Positions 25,345-33,406 of a stretch of DNA of 64,000 nt are shown here, piece after piece; positions within the stretch are counted from its first letter, which is position 1; each line of letters starts with the position of its first letter. Under the pieces are notes generated by a model, which worked only from the letters and a program-made list of their open reading frames with translations, had not been told where the DNA came from and ran no database searches. The position numbers and the translations under genes are program-made. Location: NCBI RefSeq assembly GCF_003024195.1, contig NZ_KZ679041.1:248001-312000 (forward strand), written 5' to 3'. This stretch comes from Streptomyces dioscori. GTDB taxonomy: Bacteria > Actinomycetota > Actinomycetes > Streptomycetales > Streptomycetaceae.

Positions 25345-26574
25345 TCAGCGCAGTGCGCGGTAGGTGTTGCGCAGGTCCTCGACCCAGGCATCGGGGTTCT
25401 CGTACGGACCGAAGTGTCCGCCCTTGTCGTGGACACTGACGGCTCGGATGTCGGCGTAGAACTGACCGCCACCGGCCTTGAAGGCCGCGATACGCTCCTC
25501 GGCCGTGTCGACGCCCGGGCGGTTGTCGCCCAGCAGCAGGGTGAAGCCGGCCGGGGCCTGGACATAGGGGGTCTTGTCGTGGACCGGCTGTGCGGGGTAG
25601 AGGTGGGCGTTCTTGTAGGCGCGGATCGAGGAGCCGATGGACTCGGTGACCCAGTAGATGGTCGCGAAGGTGAGGATGTCGTCCACCGGCCAGTCGGTGG
25701 CGAAGTCCCCGTTGCGGTCGCTCCACTTCTTCCACCGCCGCACGATCCAGGCCAGGAGTCCGACCGGGGAGTCGTTGAGGCCGTGGGTGAGGGTCTGGCC
25801 GTCGAAGAGATGCGCGACCACGTGTGAGATGTAGGTGTCGGTGGTCCGGAGCGCGCGGAGGCGGGCCTCCTCCGAAACGTTGGGGGTCGGCTGGCCACCG
25901 CTGGTGTCCCAGAAGCGGTCCCCTTGGAACATCCCAGGCGGCATCTCGTTGCCGAGGTGGATGCCGTACAGCGAGTCGGCGTATTTGTGACCCAGCCGAG
26001 CGCCCACGAGCGCACCGTAGTCGCCCGCACCGACGCCGTACTTCTCGTAGCCGAGAATGTCCGTCATCAGGGTGTGAAAGCGGTCGGCCATGCTGGCGAA
26101 GTTCTCGCGGGGGTTGGCCAGCGGGGTGGAGAAGCCGAAACCAGGCAGGGACGGCACGATCACGTCGAAGGCGTCCGCGGGGTCGCCGCCGTGAGCGGCG
26201 GGGTCTGTCAGCGGACCGATGACCTTGTGCCAGTGGTAGTAGGTCCAGGGCCAGCCGTGCATCAGCAGCAGTGGAACAGGAGCCGGCCCGACGCCGCGCT
26301 CGTGGACGAAGTGCACGGGGGTGCCGTCCACGTCGAGGCGGTGCTGGTTGTAGGCGTTCAGTTTGGCTTCGACGGCCCGCCAGTCGAAGCCGTCGGCCCA
26401 GTACCGGACCAGGGGCTTGAGGTAGTCGGTACTCAGGCCGTAGACCTCGTCCTCGTTCTCCGGGTCGGAGGTGAGGCGGGCGGACTTCAGGCGGAGCCGC
26501 AGATCGTCCAGGATGTCCTGCTCGACGTGGATGGAGAACGGCTCAAGGGACCGCCCGGAGTCAGTGGTACTCAT
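25345..26574 (-). CDS. Cytoplasmic epoxide hydrolase (EHN domain), paralogue
   Basis: A 409-residue EHN-type epoxide hydrolase. The cap FSIHVEQDILDDLRLRLKS, HGWPWT (106-111), nucleophile Asp185 in GAGDYGA and His387 in KGGHFGPYEN all line up with the 23176 gene product residue for residue in position. It therefore arose by duplication and diverged. The ATG at 26572-26574 has AAGGAC upstream; the longer frame to 26664 runs through the operator and is not used. A perfect GGAC-N6-GTCC-type palindrome lies about 90 bases before the start. Confidence 0.88.
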   Translation of the reverse strand: MSTTDSGRSLEPFSIHVEQDILDDLRLRLKSARLTSDPENEDEVYGLSTDYLKPLVRYWADGFDWRAVEAKLNAYNQHRLDVDGTPVHFVHERGVGPAPVPLLLMHGWPWTYYHWHKVIGPLTDPAAHGGDPADAFDVIVPSLPGFGFSTPLANPRENFASMADRFHTLMTDILGYEKYGVGAGDYGALVGARLGHKYADSLYGIHLGNEMPPGMFQGDRFWDTSGGQPTPNVSEEARLRALRTTDTYISHVVAHLFDGQTLTHGLNDSPVGLLAWIVRRWKKWSDRNGDFATDWPVDDILTFATIYWVTESIGSSIRAYKNAHLYPAQPVHDKTPYVQAPAGFTLLLGDNRPGVDTAEERIAAFKAGGGQFYADIRAVSVHDKGGHFGPYENPDAWVEDLRNTYRALR

Positions 26575-26663
26575 GGGAATAGTGTCCTTCACGTGGAAAT
26601 CTGCGCCCCGCGTCGGCGGGGTGGAGGGCCCGGGCGGACTTCGTGGCTGCGCCAGGATCCGCA

Positions 26664-26679
26664 TGGACTATATGGTCCA
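26664..26679. promoter_or_regulatory. GGAC-N6-GTCC operator, site C
   Basis: TGGACTATATGGTCCA, with perfect 5-bp arms. Read on the minus strand it contains TATAGT, a fair -10 for the epoxide hydrolase gene, with TTACGT 17 bases upstream as a weak -35. Confidence 0.62.
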
Positions 26680-26899
26680 CTCAGGATGCACGTAAAGGAC
26701 CAGTCAGTCAACTATTCACACGTGTGGCGTAGTATCGGCTTTGCGTCAGGGTGCCCGATGCTGCGAAATGAAGGGTTTCCACGGTGGAGTCCTGGTGGTG
26801 GGATGGATACCCGCGCAGGATGCCCCGTGGTGCTTCAGTCGGTTTGTGTGTGGGCTCACGTGTCTACGTCCACTGCGGCACTTCGATGTGGCGCGAGAC

Positions 26900-26951
26900 T
26901 GGACTTGACGGTCCGGTTTTGCGGGTGCATAGTATTGGACTATGCAGTCCA
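26900..26951 (+). promoter_or_regulatory. MFS exporter promoter with two GGAC-N6-GTCC operators (D, E)
   Basis: Site D, TGGACTTGACGGTCCG (26900-26915), contains the -35 TTGACG. Seventeen bases on, CATAGT (26928-26933) serves as -10. Site E, TGGACTATGCAGTCCA (26936-26951), covers the likely transcription start and the first ATG. Repression by a dimer at both sites would be tight. Confidence 0.68.
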
Positions 26952-28432
26952 GTATGGGTTCCTCGCGCCACGCCGTCGGAAGTTTCGCCACGTCACGAGG
27001 TGGCGGAGCCATCATGGCGATGCTCTCAGTCTCGGCTGTGTCCTACGCCCTGGTGCAATCGATGGTGAACCCGGGCCTCGAAGCCCTACGAGAGCACGTC
27101 GGCGCGTCCCGGATCGGAGTGAGCTGGGTACTCGCTGCGTTCCTGCTGTCGAGCGCCGTACTGACTCCCGTACTCGGTCGGCTGGGCGACCAGATCGGCA
27201 AACGCAGAATCCTGGTGGCAGTTCTGCTCGTCCTGGCGGCGGGCAGTGTGGTCGCCGCGCTGGCGACCACACTGCCCATGCTGCTCGTCGGACGCGTCCT
27301 GCAGGGCGCGGGCGGCGCCGCCATCCCGCTGTCGTTCGGGATCGTGCGCGATCTCATGCCGGCAGACCAGGTCAGCTCCAAGGTTGGCGCGATCGCCGCG
27401 GTGAGCTCCGTCGGTGTGGCCATCGGCGTTCTGGTCGCCGGTCCGATCATCAGCGCCCTCGGTGTCTCGTGGCTGTTCTGGCTGCCCGCCATCGCTAACG
27501 GCATCATGGCGCTGGGAGTCCTGCTGTTCGTCCCGGAGACTCCGGTCACAAGTACGGGCAAGCTGAACTATTCCGCCGCCGTGTTGCTTGCCGGCACTCT
27601 GGTGCTGCTCCTGCTGCCGCTCACCAGTGGTCAGCGGTGGGGCTGGGGGTCGGTCACAACCTTGGGGTTGTTCGCTGCCGCGGTGGCAGCCGGAGTGCTC
27701 TGGGCGACGATCGAGCTGCGTTCGAAGTCTCCGTTGATCGACATGCGGGTGTTTCGGATGCGTCCGGTGTGGACGGCGAATCTCGCTTCTTTCCTGTTTG
27801 GCTTCACGCTGTTCGCGGCCTTCGGCTTCATCCCAGCGTTTCTCCAGACCCCCGTGAGCACCGGTTACGGGCTCGGGGAATCCATCACCGTTTCCGGGCT
27901 GCTCTTTCTTCCGGTGGCGGCGGTGCAGTTCCTCACCGGTCTCGCGGCGGGTCCTCTGGCCAGACGGTTCTCGGTGAAGGCGCTGCTCGTCGTGGGCTCG
28001 CTGCCGATCATCATCGGCTTCCTTCTGCTGGCCCGGTTCCATGGCAATGCCTGGCTCATCTCCCTGGAGACATCGATCGTCGGTATCGGGTTCGGCATCG
28101 GGATCTCAGCCCTGGCCGCCGTGGTCGTGCACGCGGTTCCTGCCGAGCACACGGGCGCCGCAGCCGGGATGAATGCCAACGTCCGGACCATCGGAGGTGC
28201 GGTGGGTACCGCCCTCGTCGCCACCGTCCTGGCTTCGCACACCGGCAGTGGGGCGTTCCCGGACGAGGCCGGGTACAGCACGGCATTCCTGCTGCTGGCC
28301 GTCGGCGCGGTCGCGGTGCTTGCCGCCTGCCTGCTGATCCCGGCCGGCAAGGCCGCAGCGACTATCCGGTCCGAAGAGCGCGAGACGGTCGACGAGATCG
28401 TTTCCGAACGCGTGGACCAGCGCACCTTCTGA
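26942..28432 (+). CDS. MFS drug-efflux transporter (DHA2 type)
   Basis: A 496-residue integral membrane exporter with about 14 hydrophobic segments, of the drug:proton antiporter-2 group. Motif A is seen as LGRLGDQIGKRRIL between helices 2 and 3. Motif C-like GGAAIPLSFGIVRDL and VGVAIGVLVAGPIIS follow, and a cytoplasmic acidic tail closes it. The first ATG (26942) coincides with the predicted transcription start, so leaderless translation is proposed; ATG 26954 is the alternative. It is controlled by two palindromes shared with epoxide hydrolase and quinone reductase genes, which suggests a role in exporting the toxic compound they handle. A SnoaL-like gene follows in the same unit. Confidence 0.9.
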   Translation: MQSSMGSSRHAVGSFATSRGGGAIMAMLSVSAVSYALVQSMVNPGLEALREHVGASRIGVSWVLAAFLLSSAVLTPVLGRLGDQIGKRRILVAVLLVLAAGSVVAALATTLPMLLVGRVLQGAGGAAIPLSFGIVRDLMPADQVSSKVGAIAAVSSVGVAIGVLVAGPIISALGVSWLFWLPAIANGIMALGVLLFVPETPVTSTGKLNYSAAVLLAGTLVLLLLPLTSGQRWGWGSVTTLGLFAAAVAAGVLWATIELRSKSPLIDMRVFRMRPVWTANLASFLFGFTLFAAFGFIPAFLQTPVSTGYGLGESITVSGLLFLPVAAVQFLTGLAAGPLARRFSVKALLVVGSLPIIIGFLLLARFHGNAWLISLETSIVGIGFGIGISALAAVVVHAVPAEHTGAAAGMNANVRTIGGAVGTALVATVLASHTGSGAFPDEAGYSTAFLLLAVGAVAVLAACLLIPAGKAAATIRSEERETVDEIVSERVDQRTF

Positions 28433-28495
28433 CCTCTCACCGTGCCCCCTCCTGGGCATGGGTGAGCTGCACACGAGTATCAGAGGAAGATTCCT

Positions 28496-28939
28496 ATGTC
28501 TGTCACAGCGCATTCGGACATCGATCAGATCCGCGAACTCAGAGCCCGCTACTGCCGCTTGGCAGACACCAAACGATGGGAGGCGATGGCCGACCTGTTC
28601 ACCGACGACGCGGTCATGCACTTCCACCGGCCCGATGGCACCCTCTCCCACTCGGTGACGGCCGCCGAATTCCCAGCCAGTGTCGGTGGTCGCGTGGGCA
28701 CCGGCCAGCCCGTGCACCATGTCTTCTCCCACGAGATCGAGTTCACCTCGGACTCCACCGCCTCCGGTGTGTGGGCCATGGAGGACTACGTCTTCTACGA
28801 CAGGCAGGCTGATTCCGCTGCCCCGTTCACCAGGATGCATGGGCTGGGCCACTACCACGACACGTATCGCAAGGTGGACGACGTCTGGCGCATCGCCGGC
28901 TTCAAGCTGAGCCGGCTTCGCATCGACATCACCGACTGA
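28496..28939 (+). CDS. SnoaL-like/NTF2-fold protein
   Basis: A 147-residue single-domain protein of the nuclear-transport-factor-2-like superfamily, close to SnoaL-like ring-opening/dehydratase and polyketide-cyclase relatives. It has the typical opening IRELRARYCRLADTKRWEAM then ADLFTDDAVMHF, and ends YHDTYRKVDDVWRIAGFKLS. The ATG at 28496 follows AGGAAG. It lies 63 bases after the MFS gene and before a strong hairpin, so it is probably the last gene of that operon. It may act on the compound exported or be a small-molecule isomerase; no catalytic residues are assigned. Confidence 0.85.
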   Translation: MSVTAHSDIDQIRELRARYCRLADTKRWEAMADLFTDDAVMHFHRPDGTLSHSVTAAEFPASVGGRVGTGQPVHHVFSHEIEFTSDSTASGVWAMEDYVFYDRQADSAAPFTRMHGLGHYHDTYRKVDDVWRIAGFKLSRLRIDITD

Positions 28940-28948
28940 AACCCCCAG

Positions 28949-28995
28949 AACCCTCCCGCTGTGACCGCGGTCCCGTGGATCGCAGCGGGAGGGTT
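28949..28995 (+). terminator. Hairpin terminator after SnoaL-like gene
   Basis: A perfect 13-bp stem (AACCCTCCCGCTG, 28949-28961, with 28983-28995) and a 21-base loop lie nine bases after the stop codon. Confidence 0.78.
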
Positions 28996-29299
28996 CGTGC
29001 TGTTGCTCCAGGTGCCGGCCCGCCGCGGTCACAGCCGGGGGCCGGGGGCCCGGGGTGAGGTTCGAGCGGCTGAGCCTGGCCGGGCTACCCGAAGGGGGGC
29101 GGGGCCGAGGGGCCGCCGCGCAGGACCGCACGGAGACGAGTCCAGTGGTGATGCTCTCGGGGCGAGGTAGTTCACCCTCAGCGGTGCATCCGGGCGGCGA
29201 GCTGCAGGTTCGGCAGGCCGTGGAGGTGGATAGTCTGGCCTCCGTCCTTCGTCCTTGTGCGTCTTGTTCTCGGCGAACCGGACCTCGGTCCGCGGTGGG

Positions 29300-29479
29300 C
29301 GACACTCGCCCGGCGGTCCCCGCCCAGTGCGGCCATGGCGTCAGCGCCGCTGATATCGCTGTGTGCAAGTCGACTTCGCGGACCGTCTCGACCAGTGGCC
29401 CGCCCCTGGCCTGCGGGACCACCGCCCCACTGCCGCCCTCGATGCGGACACGCGGGCACGACCCGCCACGCTTCTTCAC
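29300..29479 (-). pseudogene. N-terminal relic of an IS1380-type transposase
   Basis: From a GTG at 29477-29479 the frame reads VKKRGGSCPRVRIEGGSGAVV, then PLVETVREVDLHTAISAALTPW. This resembles the N-terminus of IS1380-family transposases (VVSQAGGxLLVETxRxxGL then LSAALAPW). After about 60 codons the similarity is lost. No terminal repeats were identified in the surrounding 28996-29578 stretch, which otherwise holds no supported gene. Confidence 0.42.
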
Positions 29480-29578
29480 CTGGAGAGGGATTTCTTCCGC
29501 GTAGCCGACAGGGCCTAGACAAGCCCTGTCGTTGGCGGTTCAGGGGCATCGGCCGTCCCATTGCGTGGAAGCACGAGA

Positions 29579-30976
29579 CTAACGTGCCTCGTATGCCGCC
29601 GGCTTGATGTTCTGGTTGGCGCGGAAGAGGTTGTCGGGGTCGTATTTCGCCTTCAGCTGCGACAGTCGCTCGTAGTGTGAGGAGCCGTACGCTGACACGA
29701 TCCGCTGCTCGCCCTCGTCGAACAGTTCATTGACATAGACGTTGCCAGGGGTGAACGGCCGCATCCGGTCGAACAGTTCACGGCACCAGGAGATGTTGGC
29801 CGCGTCGTCGGCCTCGTCCTCCCACGCACAGAGGAGCGCCACCATGTAGCCCTCCTGCCGGTGGGGGAACGCGGTCGCCTCCAACGGCACCCTGGCCATC
29901 TGTCCGCCCAGCAGAGTCAGACCCACCTGAACCAGCGGCGACTGGCGCTCCTTGAAGCCGTCCAACAGCATGGTGAGGGCGTCGTCGGTCAGGGTGGGGA
30001 GCATGAACGATCGGGTGTAGTAGCGGCGGTGGTGCACCATGGCCGCGTCCGCGAGCTGCTGGACCTTCGGATAGTCCATCGTGTCGGACGCCCGCATGAG
30101 GGCACCCGTGCCGAAACCGGCGAGCGCGTCGACCAGTGCGTCGGAGTCCTCCGCGGGCGCGCTGTCGACGTACTGCAGCGCGATCCCGGTCTGCCCCTCA
30201 CCCAGATCGAAGAAGCCCACGGCCAGGCCGAACCGGTCCGGAGCGGTCCTTATGAAACCGTCAAGTCCCTCCACGACGGAAGCGTGTGCCGACTCGTGAT
30301 ACACCACTGCCCCGGTGCGGCACGGGCCCTGGGGGTGCAGGTTGTACTCAAAAGACGTGACCACGCCGAAGTTGCCGCCGCCACCCCTGATGGCCCAGTA
30401 GAGGTCGGAATCGTCCGCCGCGCTGGCTCGGCGCAGCTCGCCGTTGGCGAGCACGACGTCGGCGGCAATCAAGTTGTCGAGTGTGAGGCCGTGAGCCCGA
30501 ACCAGCCAGCCGACACCGCCGCCGAGAGTGAGGCCGGCGATGCCCGTGTGTGAGACCTGTCCCGCGGTCACGGCCAGTCCGAAGCGGTAGGCCTCGTCGT
30601 CCAGTTCCGCGAGCAGGAGTCCTGGCTCGGCGATCGCGACGCGTCGCTGGGGGTCGATCCGCAGGCCCTTCATCCGCCCCAGGTCAAGGATCAGCCCGTC
30701 ATCGATGGTGGAGTGCCCGGGGTAGCTGTGGCCTCCACCGCGCACCGCAAGGGGGATGTCGTGACGGGCGGCGAACTTCACGGTGTCCATCACGTCGGCG
30801 GCACCCGCGCAACGCACCACTAGACCCGGATGCCGGTCGAAGTACCCGTTCCACACGCGGCGGGCCTCGTCGTAGCCCGCGTCGTCCCTGCCCAGCACTT
30901 CACCCCGTACCGTGGCGCGCAACACGTCGACATGGTGCGCTGCTACTGCGGCACCGTCGCGGTTCATCAAGGTCAT
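29579..30976 (-). CDS. FAD-linked oxidoreductase (berberine-bridge/BBE type)
   Basis: A 465-residue flavoprotein of the PCMH/berberine-bridge-enzyme family. The FAD-binding half contains RGGGHSYPG with the His expected to bind FAD covalently, the GLTLGGGVGWL loop and RGGGGNFGVVTSFEY. The C-terminal BBE segment ends YDPDNLFRANQNI. The second covalent residue (Cys in the CxxV/G motif) is not seen: the region reads AGQVSHTGIAG, so single 8-alpha-histidyl attachment is likely. Relatives oxidise sugars, alkaloids or polyketides. The start at 30974-30976 follows AGGTGA. The gene stands alone on this strand. Confidence 0.88.
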   Translation of the reverse strand: MTLMNRDGAAVAAHHVDVLRATVRGEVLGRDDAGYDEARRVWNGYFDRHPGLVVRCAGAADVMDTVKFAARHDIPLAVRGGGHSYPGHSTIDDGLILDLGRMKGLRIDPQRRVAIAEPGLLLAELDDEAYRFGLAVTAGQVSHTGIAGLTLGGGVGWLVRAHGLTLDNLIAADVVLANGELRRASAADDSDLYWAIRGGGGNFGVVTSFEYNLHPQGPCRTGAVVYHESAHASVVEGLDGFIRTAPDRFGLAVGFFDLGEGQTGIALQYVDSAPAEDSDALVDALAGFGTGALMRASDTMDYPKVQQLADAAMVHHRRYYTRSFMLPTLTDDALTMLLDGFKERQSPLVQVGLTLLGGQMARVPLEATAFPHRQEGYMVALLCAWEDEADDAANISWCRELFDRMRPFTPGNVYVNELFDEGEQRIVSAYGSSHYERLSQLKAKYDPDNLFRANQNIKPAAYEAR

Positions 30977-31576
30977 CTTTGTCACCTGGGTTCTTTCATC
31001 GTTCGGCCCGTCGGTACGGACGGCGGGCAAGGTTCCGCCATCCGCTGCTCTGCGGGACCGGATGGCGGGCGACCAACACGGGCCTCTCGTCGGTGTATCC
31101 GGACGCCGCACCGCGTCAGTCTTCTCCGACACGTACCGATCATCACTAGCTATACGGAGGGAGCGAGCGTCTTAGTTCACGCCGCCCGCATCGTTTCTGT
31201 CGCCTCGGGTAAAACAGTCGATGTCACCCGAGTGCGCAGCCTGGTGCATGCTGCTGCGCGGCGATGTCCGCCTCTTGACGTGCTAGCAGGATCTGCATGG
31301 CGAGCGGTGGGCTGACGGCACGTGACGGTGCGTCGTTCTCTTCGCTCACACGTACCAGGGTCGGCTCGGACAAGCACGACAAAGACAGACACTCCGTGTA
31401 GTGCGAAAACCCCAAGGCCTACGTTGACGACCTCATACCACCTTCCGGAAGTTGGCGAATGTCTGAATCCGAACTTCCGCCTATTCGTTGAATGCGCAAG
31501 TGTGTGTGCGGCGCGTGTATACGTATGATCCGGGACCTGGTGCCCGGGCAACCACATCACCTACAGGGAGTACGAC
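30977..31576. other. Intergenic region between BBE enzyme and secreted crystallin-like gene
   Basis: A stretch of about 600 bases with lowered GC around 31370-31530. No family-like coding frame was recognised; a 41-codon frame near 31224-31350 on the minus strand lacks a ribosome site. It must contain promoters for both divergent neighbours. Confidence 0.4.
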
Positions 31577-31963
31577 ATGAGCAGAGTGTGGAAGCGCCGT
31601 CTCGTGGGCCTTGCGGCCGCGACGTCCGGTGCGGCGCTCTTCACGGGCCTCAACCTGGCCCAGCCCGCCGCGGCCACCGACCTCGGTCAGATCACCTTCT
31701 ACGCGAACCACGACTTCACCGGCAAGCAGGTGACCGCCGACCACGCAGACTACGAGTGCCACAACCTGCCGCAGGCCATGTACTCGGTCGAGAACTACTC
31801 GCTGACCAACTACATGGACGTGTACTACAAGGCCGATTGCGCCCCGGGCGTCCCGGACTCGCCCTACACGGACGCGTTCCTGCGTCTGGACGGCCTGCAC
31901 CAGAGCGGCACCGAGATCCCCTCCGGCTTCCGCAGCTACCGGGTGCTCGCCACGACTCCGTAG
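31577..31963 (+). CDS. Secreted beta/gamma-crystallin-like (inhibitor I36-like) protein
   Basis: A 128-residue exported protein. The leader has a basic start, MSRVWKRR, a hydrophobic core LVGLAAATSGAALF, and a cut after AAA near residue 34. The mature part contains one Greek-key-like repeat, ITFYANHDFTGKQVTAD, with two Cys (ECHNL and ADCAPG) suited to one disulfide. Such small secreted proteins of Streptomyces include calcium-binding crystallins and metalloprotease inhibitors, and which applies here is unclear. The ATG has GGGAG upstream. A hairpin follows the stop. A related frameshifted gene may lie at 37347-37861. Confidence 0.78.
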   Translation: MSRVWKRRLVGLAAATSGAALFTGLNLAQPAAATDLGQITFYANHDFTGKQVTADHADYECHNLPQAMYSVENYSLTNYMDVYYKADCAPGVPDSPYTDAFLRLDGLHQSGTEIPSGFRSYRVLATTP

Positions 31964-32011
31964 AGCGGCGCCACAGGGCGCGGACCACGCAGAGCCCGTC
32001 TCCGAGCGACC

Positions 32012-32048
32012 GAGCCGCAGCACTCGCACGAGGCGGGCGCTGCGGCTC
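32012..32048 (+). terminator. Hairpin terminator after crystallin-like gene
   Basis: Perfect 10-bp arms GAGCCGCAGC (32012-32021) and GCTGCGGCTC (32039-32048) with a 17-base loop, about 50 bases past the stop. Confidence 0.6.
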
Positions 32049-32129
32049 TCGTCCGCCGGCGTTCAAGATTGCCCGCCGCTGATTCGGCTGTGTGTTCGGG
32101 CTTCGATAACGGCACGCTGTGTTGTTCGA

Positions 32130-32589
32130 CTTCGGGAGTGTTGCGCTCGTGCCTGCGGCTGCGCATGATCTGACGCTCGAACGCTTCCGGTGATTCGATG
32201 GTCACGCGGATGCGTGGGTGATCTTCCGGTCTGGGTGGTCCCGCAGCTTTCGTGCTCGGCGTCGGATTCGTGCCCGTCCGGAGGGGTGAGGGCCCGTCTT
32301 CCCAGGCGGCAAAGTGGCGCGTCGCCCGTTCCCCGGCTACCGACGCCTCTTCGTCCCATGCTGAAACTCCAGCGATCCTCGCTGGTGCCCAGCGACCGTG
32401 TCGCTCCTCCAGCGTTGGATCCGCCTGCGCCAAGCGGGCACGCCACTGCGGGACCTGGTCGGCCGCCGCCGGTGTGGTCTCCTGCGACGGCCGCACTGTT
32501 ACGAGCAGATCGACCGGTTCCGCGGCGAACGGCACGGGCGGGAAGTGCCGGTGTTCTTCGTGCACAGATTCAATGTTCTTGTGGCTCAT
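32130..32589 (-). pseudogene. Decayed alpha/beta hydrolase N-terminus
   Basis: From ATG 32587-32589 the frame begins MSHKNIESVHEEHRHFPPV and continues PFAAEPVDLLVTVRPSQETTP, then WRARLAQADPTLEE. This resembles the N-terminal helix region of the broken esterase at 7450-8223 (VPFASELTGTLASMV, AGIPDRRERIAAADPVFDE). Downstream the frame loses resemblance and no HGGG or nucleophile elbow is present. It is a relic of a paralogue. Confidence 0.45.
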
Positions 32590-32664
32590 GTCCTGTGAAC
32601 GAGTATGTCCTGCTCTCAGGCCCAGCAATGGCGCGGAGCGTCCGGCACACGTGGTGCGGTACAC

Positions 32665-32960
32665 GGCATGATGAGGACGCCCCCGTTCAGACTTTCGGAT
32701 GGAAAGGCATGCTCGTTCCCTCGCCCCAGCAGGCGGCGCGCCGCCCGTCACGGTCCTCCTGGTCGAGGACGACGAGGTGATCCGCCGAGCTCGTGCCTCC
32801 CGAACTGGGCGGCATGGGCTGTGCTGGCGCATCCGGGAGACCAGCCCCGGCCCCGTCCTCGCGATGTCGGTGCGCGGCCACATCACGGACGTCGCCTCGG
32901 GCCTGGAGGCATCCGGGGCGGTGGCGCGAATCCGGTTGGCAGCGCGCCGTCGGGGCAGGA
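32665..32960 (+). pseudogene. Deletion-ridden partial copy of the response regulator gene
   Basis: The frame from 32699 contains VTVLLVEDDEVIRRA, then jumps to RTGRHGLCWRIRETSPGPVLAM, then VASGLEASG, then VARIRLAARR. These blocks match the intact regulator at 1926-2660 in order, with about 40 codons missing around the phospho-acceptor Asp and another gap at the YVVKPVD loop. The likeness includes non-coding leader (GGCATGATGA ... TTCGGATGGAAAG.CATG), so it is a duplication rather than chance. The DNA-binding domain is absent. Confidence 0.75.
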
Positions 32961-32964
32961 GTAG

Positions 32965-33170
32965 TCCAAAGGCACCGGGAGCGTGGCGCGTTCGCGCGTG
33001 TGGTCATGCGGTTGCCGATCCTTGGCGATATCCGCGCAGGAGCGCCATCCGAGAGGGCCTGCAGCCACCCAGGCGTCCGGTCCGGCAGCGGCAATCGGCG
33101 CTGAGAGGCATGCCGCCGTCAGCACGGTGGCCGAAATCAGCGTGAGCCCGCGAGAGGGCGGGCCACGCAT
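32965..33170 (-). pseudogene. N-terminal stub of secreted S33-type alpha/beta hydrolase
   Basis: From ATG 33168-33170: a leader (GLTLISATVLTAACLSAPIAA) followed by GPLGWRSCADIAKD and RATLPVPLDYSCPDG. This is the opening of secreted tripeptidyl-aminopeptidase-like hydrolases (W.xC....D....VPLDY..P.G). After about 65 codons it runs straight into the response-regulator relic on the opposite strand, so the catalytic domain is gone. Confidence 0.68.
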
Positions 33171-33327
33171 GAAGAGGGGCACCTTCGATGGTCGTGCTGA
33201 AGGGGGCGCGGTGCGATCACAGGCCACAGCCATCGACGGGGCGCCCGTTTGCCGACACCGCGCGGCTCATGTACCAGCCCGGCCTCAGAAACGTATCGTC
33301 CGAACACCAGGACGCTAAGTCATGGAG

Positions 33328-33362
33328 GCGGGTCCCGTGCAGGGGGGAAGCACAGGACCCGC
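33328..33362 (-). terminator. Hairpin after quinone oxidoreductase gene
   Basis: Arms 33328-33340 and 33350-33362 pair over 12 of 13 positions (GCGGGTCC plus GTGC, one C/A mismatch), with a nine-base loop. They lie 45 bases downstream of the quinone oxidoreductase stop on the minus strand. Confidence 0.6.
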
Positions 33363-33406
33363 GGTCTCTGGGGAGCGACGAATCAGATAGCGGTGGCCTG
33401 CCGGGT

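Noticed and set aside
23176..26574. Calling the EHN proteins haloalkane dehalogenases or simple esterases
   Set aside because: The EHN cap, HGWPW box, Asp nucleophile in GxDYGA and terminal GGHF pattern fit microsomal-type epoxide hydrolases better.
31224..31415. Small minus-strand frame with SPPLAMQILLARQEADIAAQQ
   Set aside because: The segment looks helical, but there is no ribosome site, and the frame lies in an AT-lowered promoter region.
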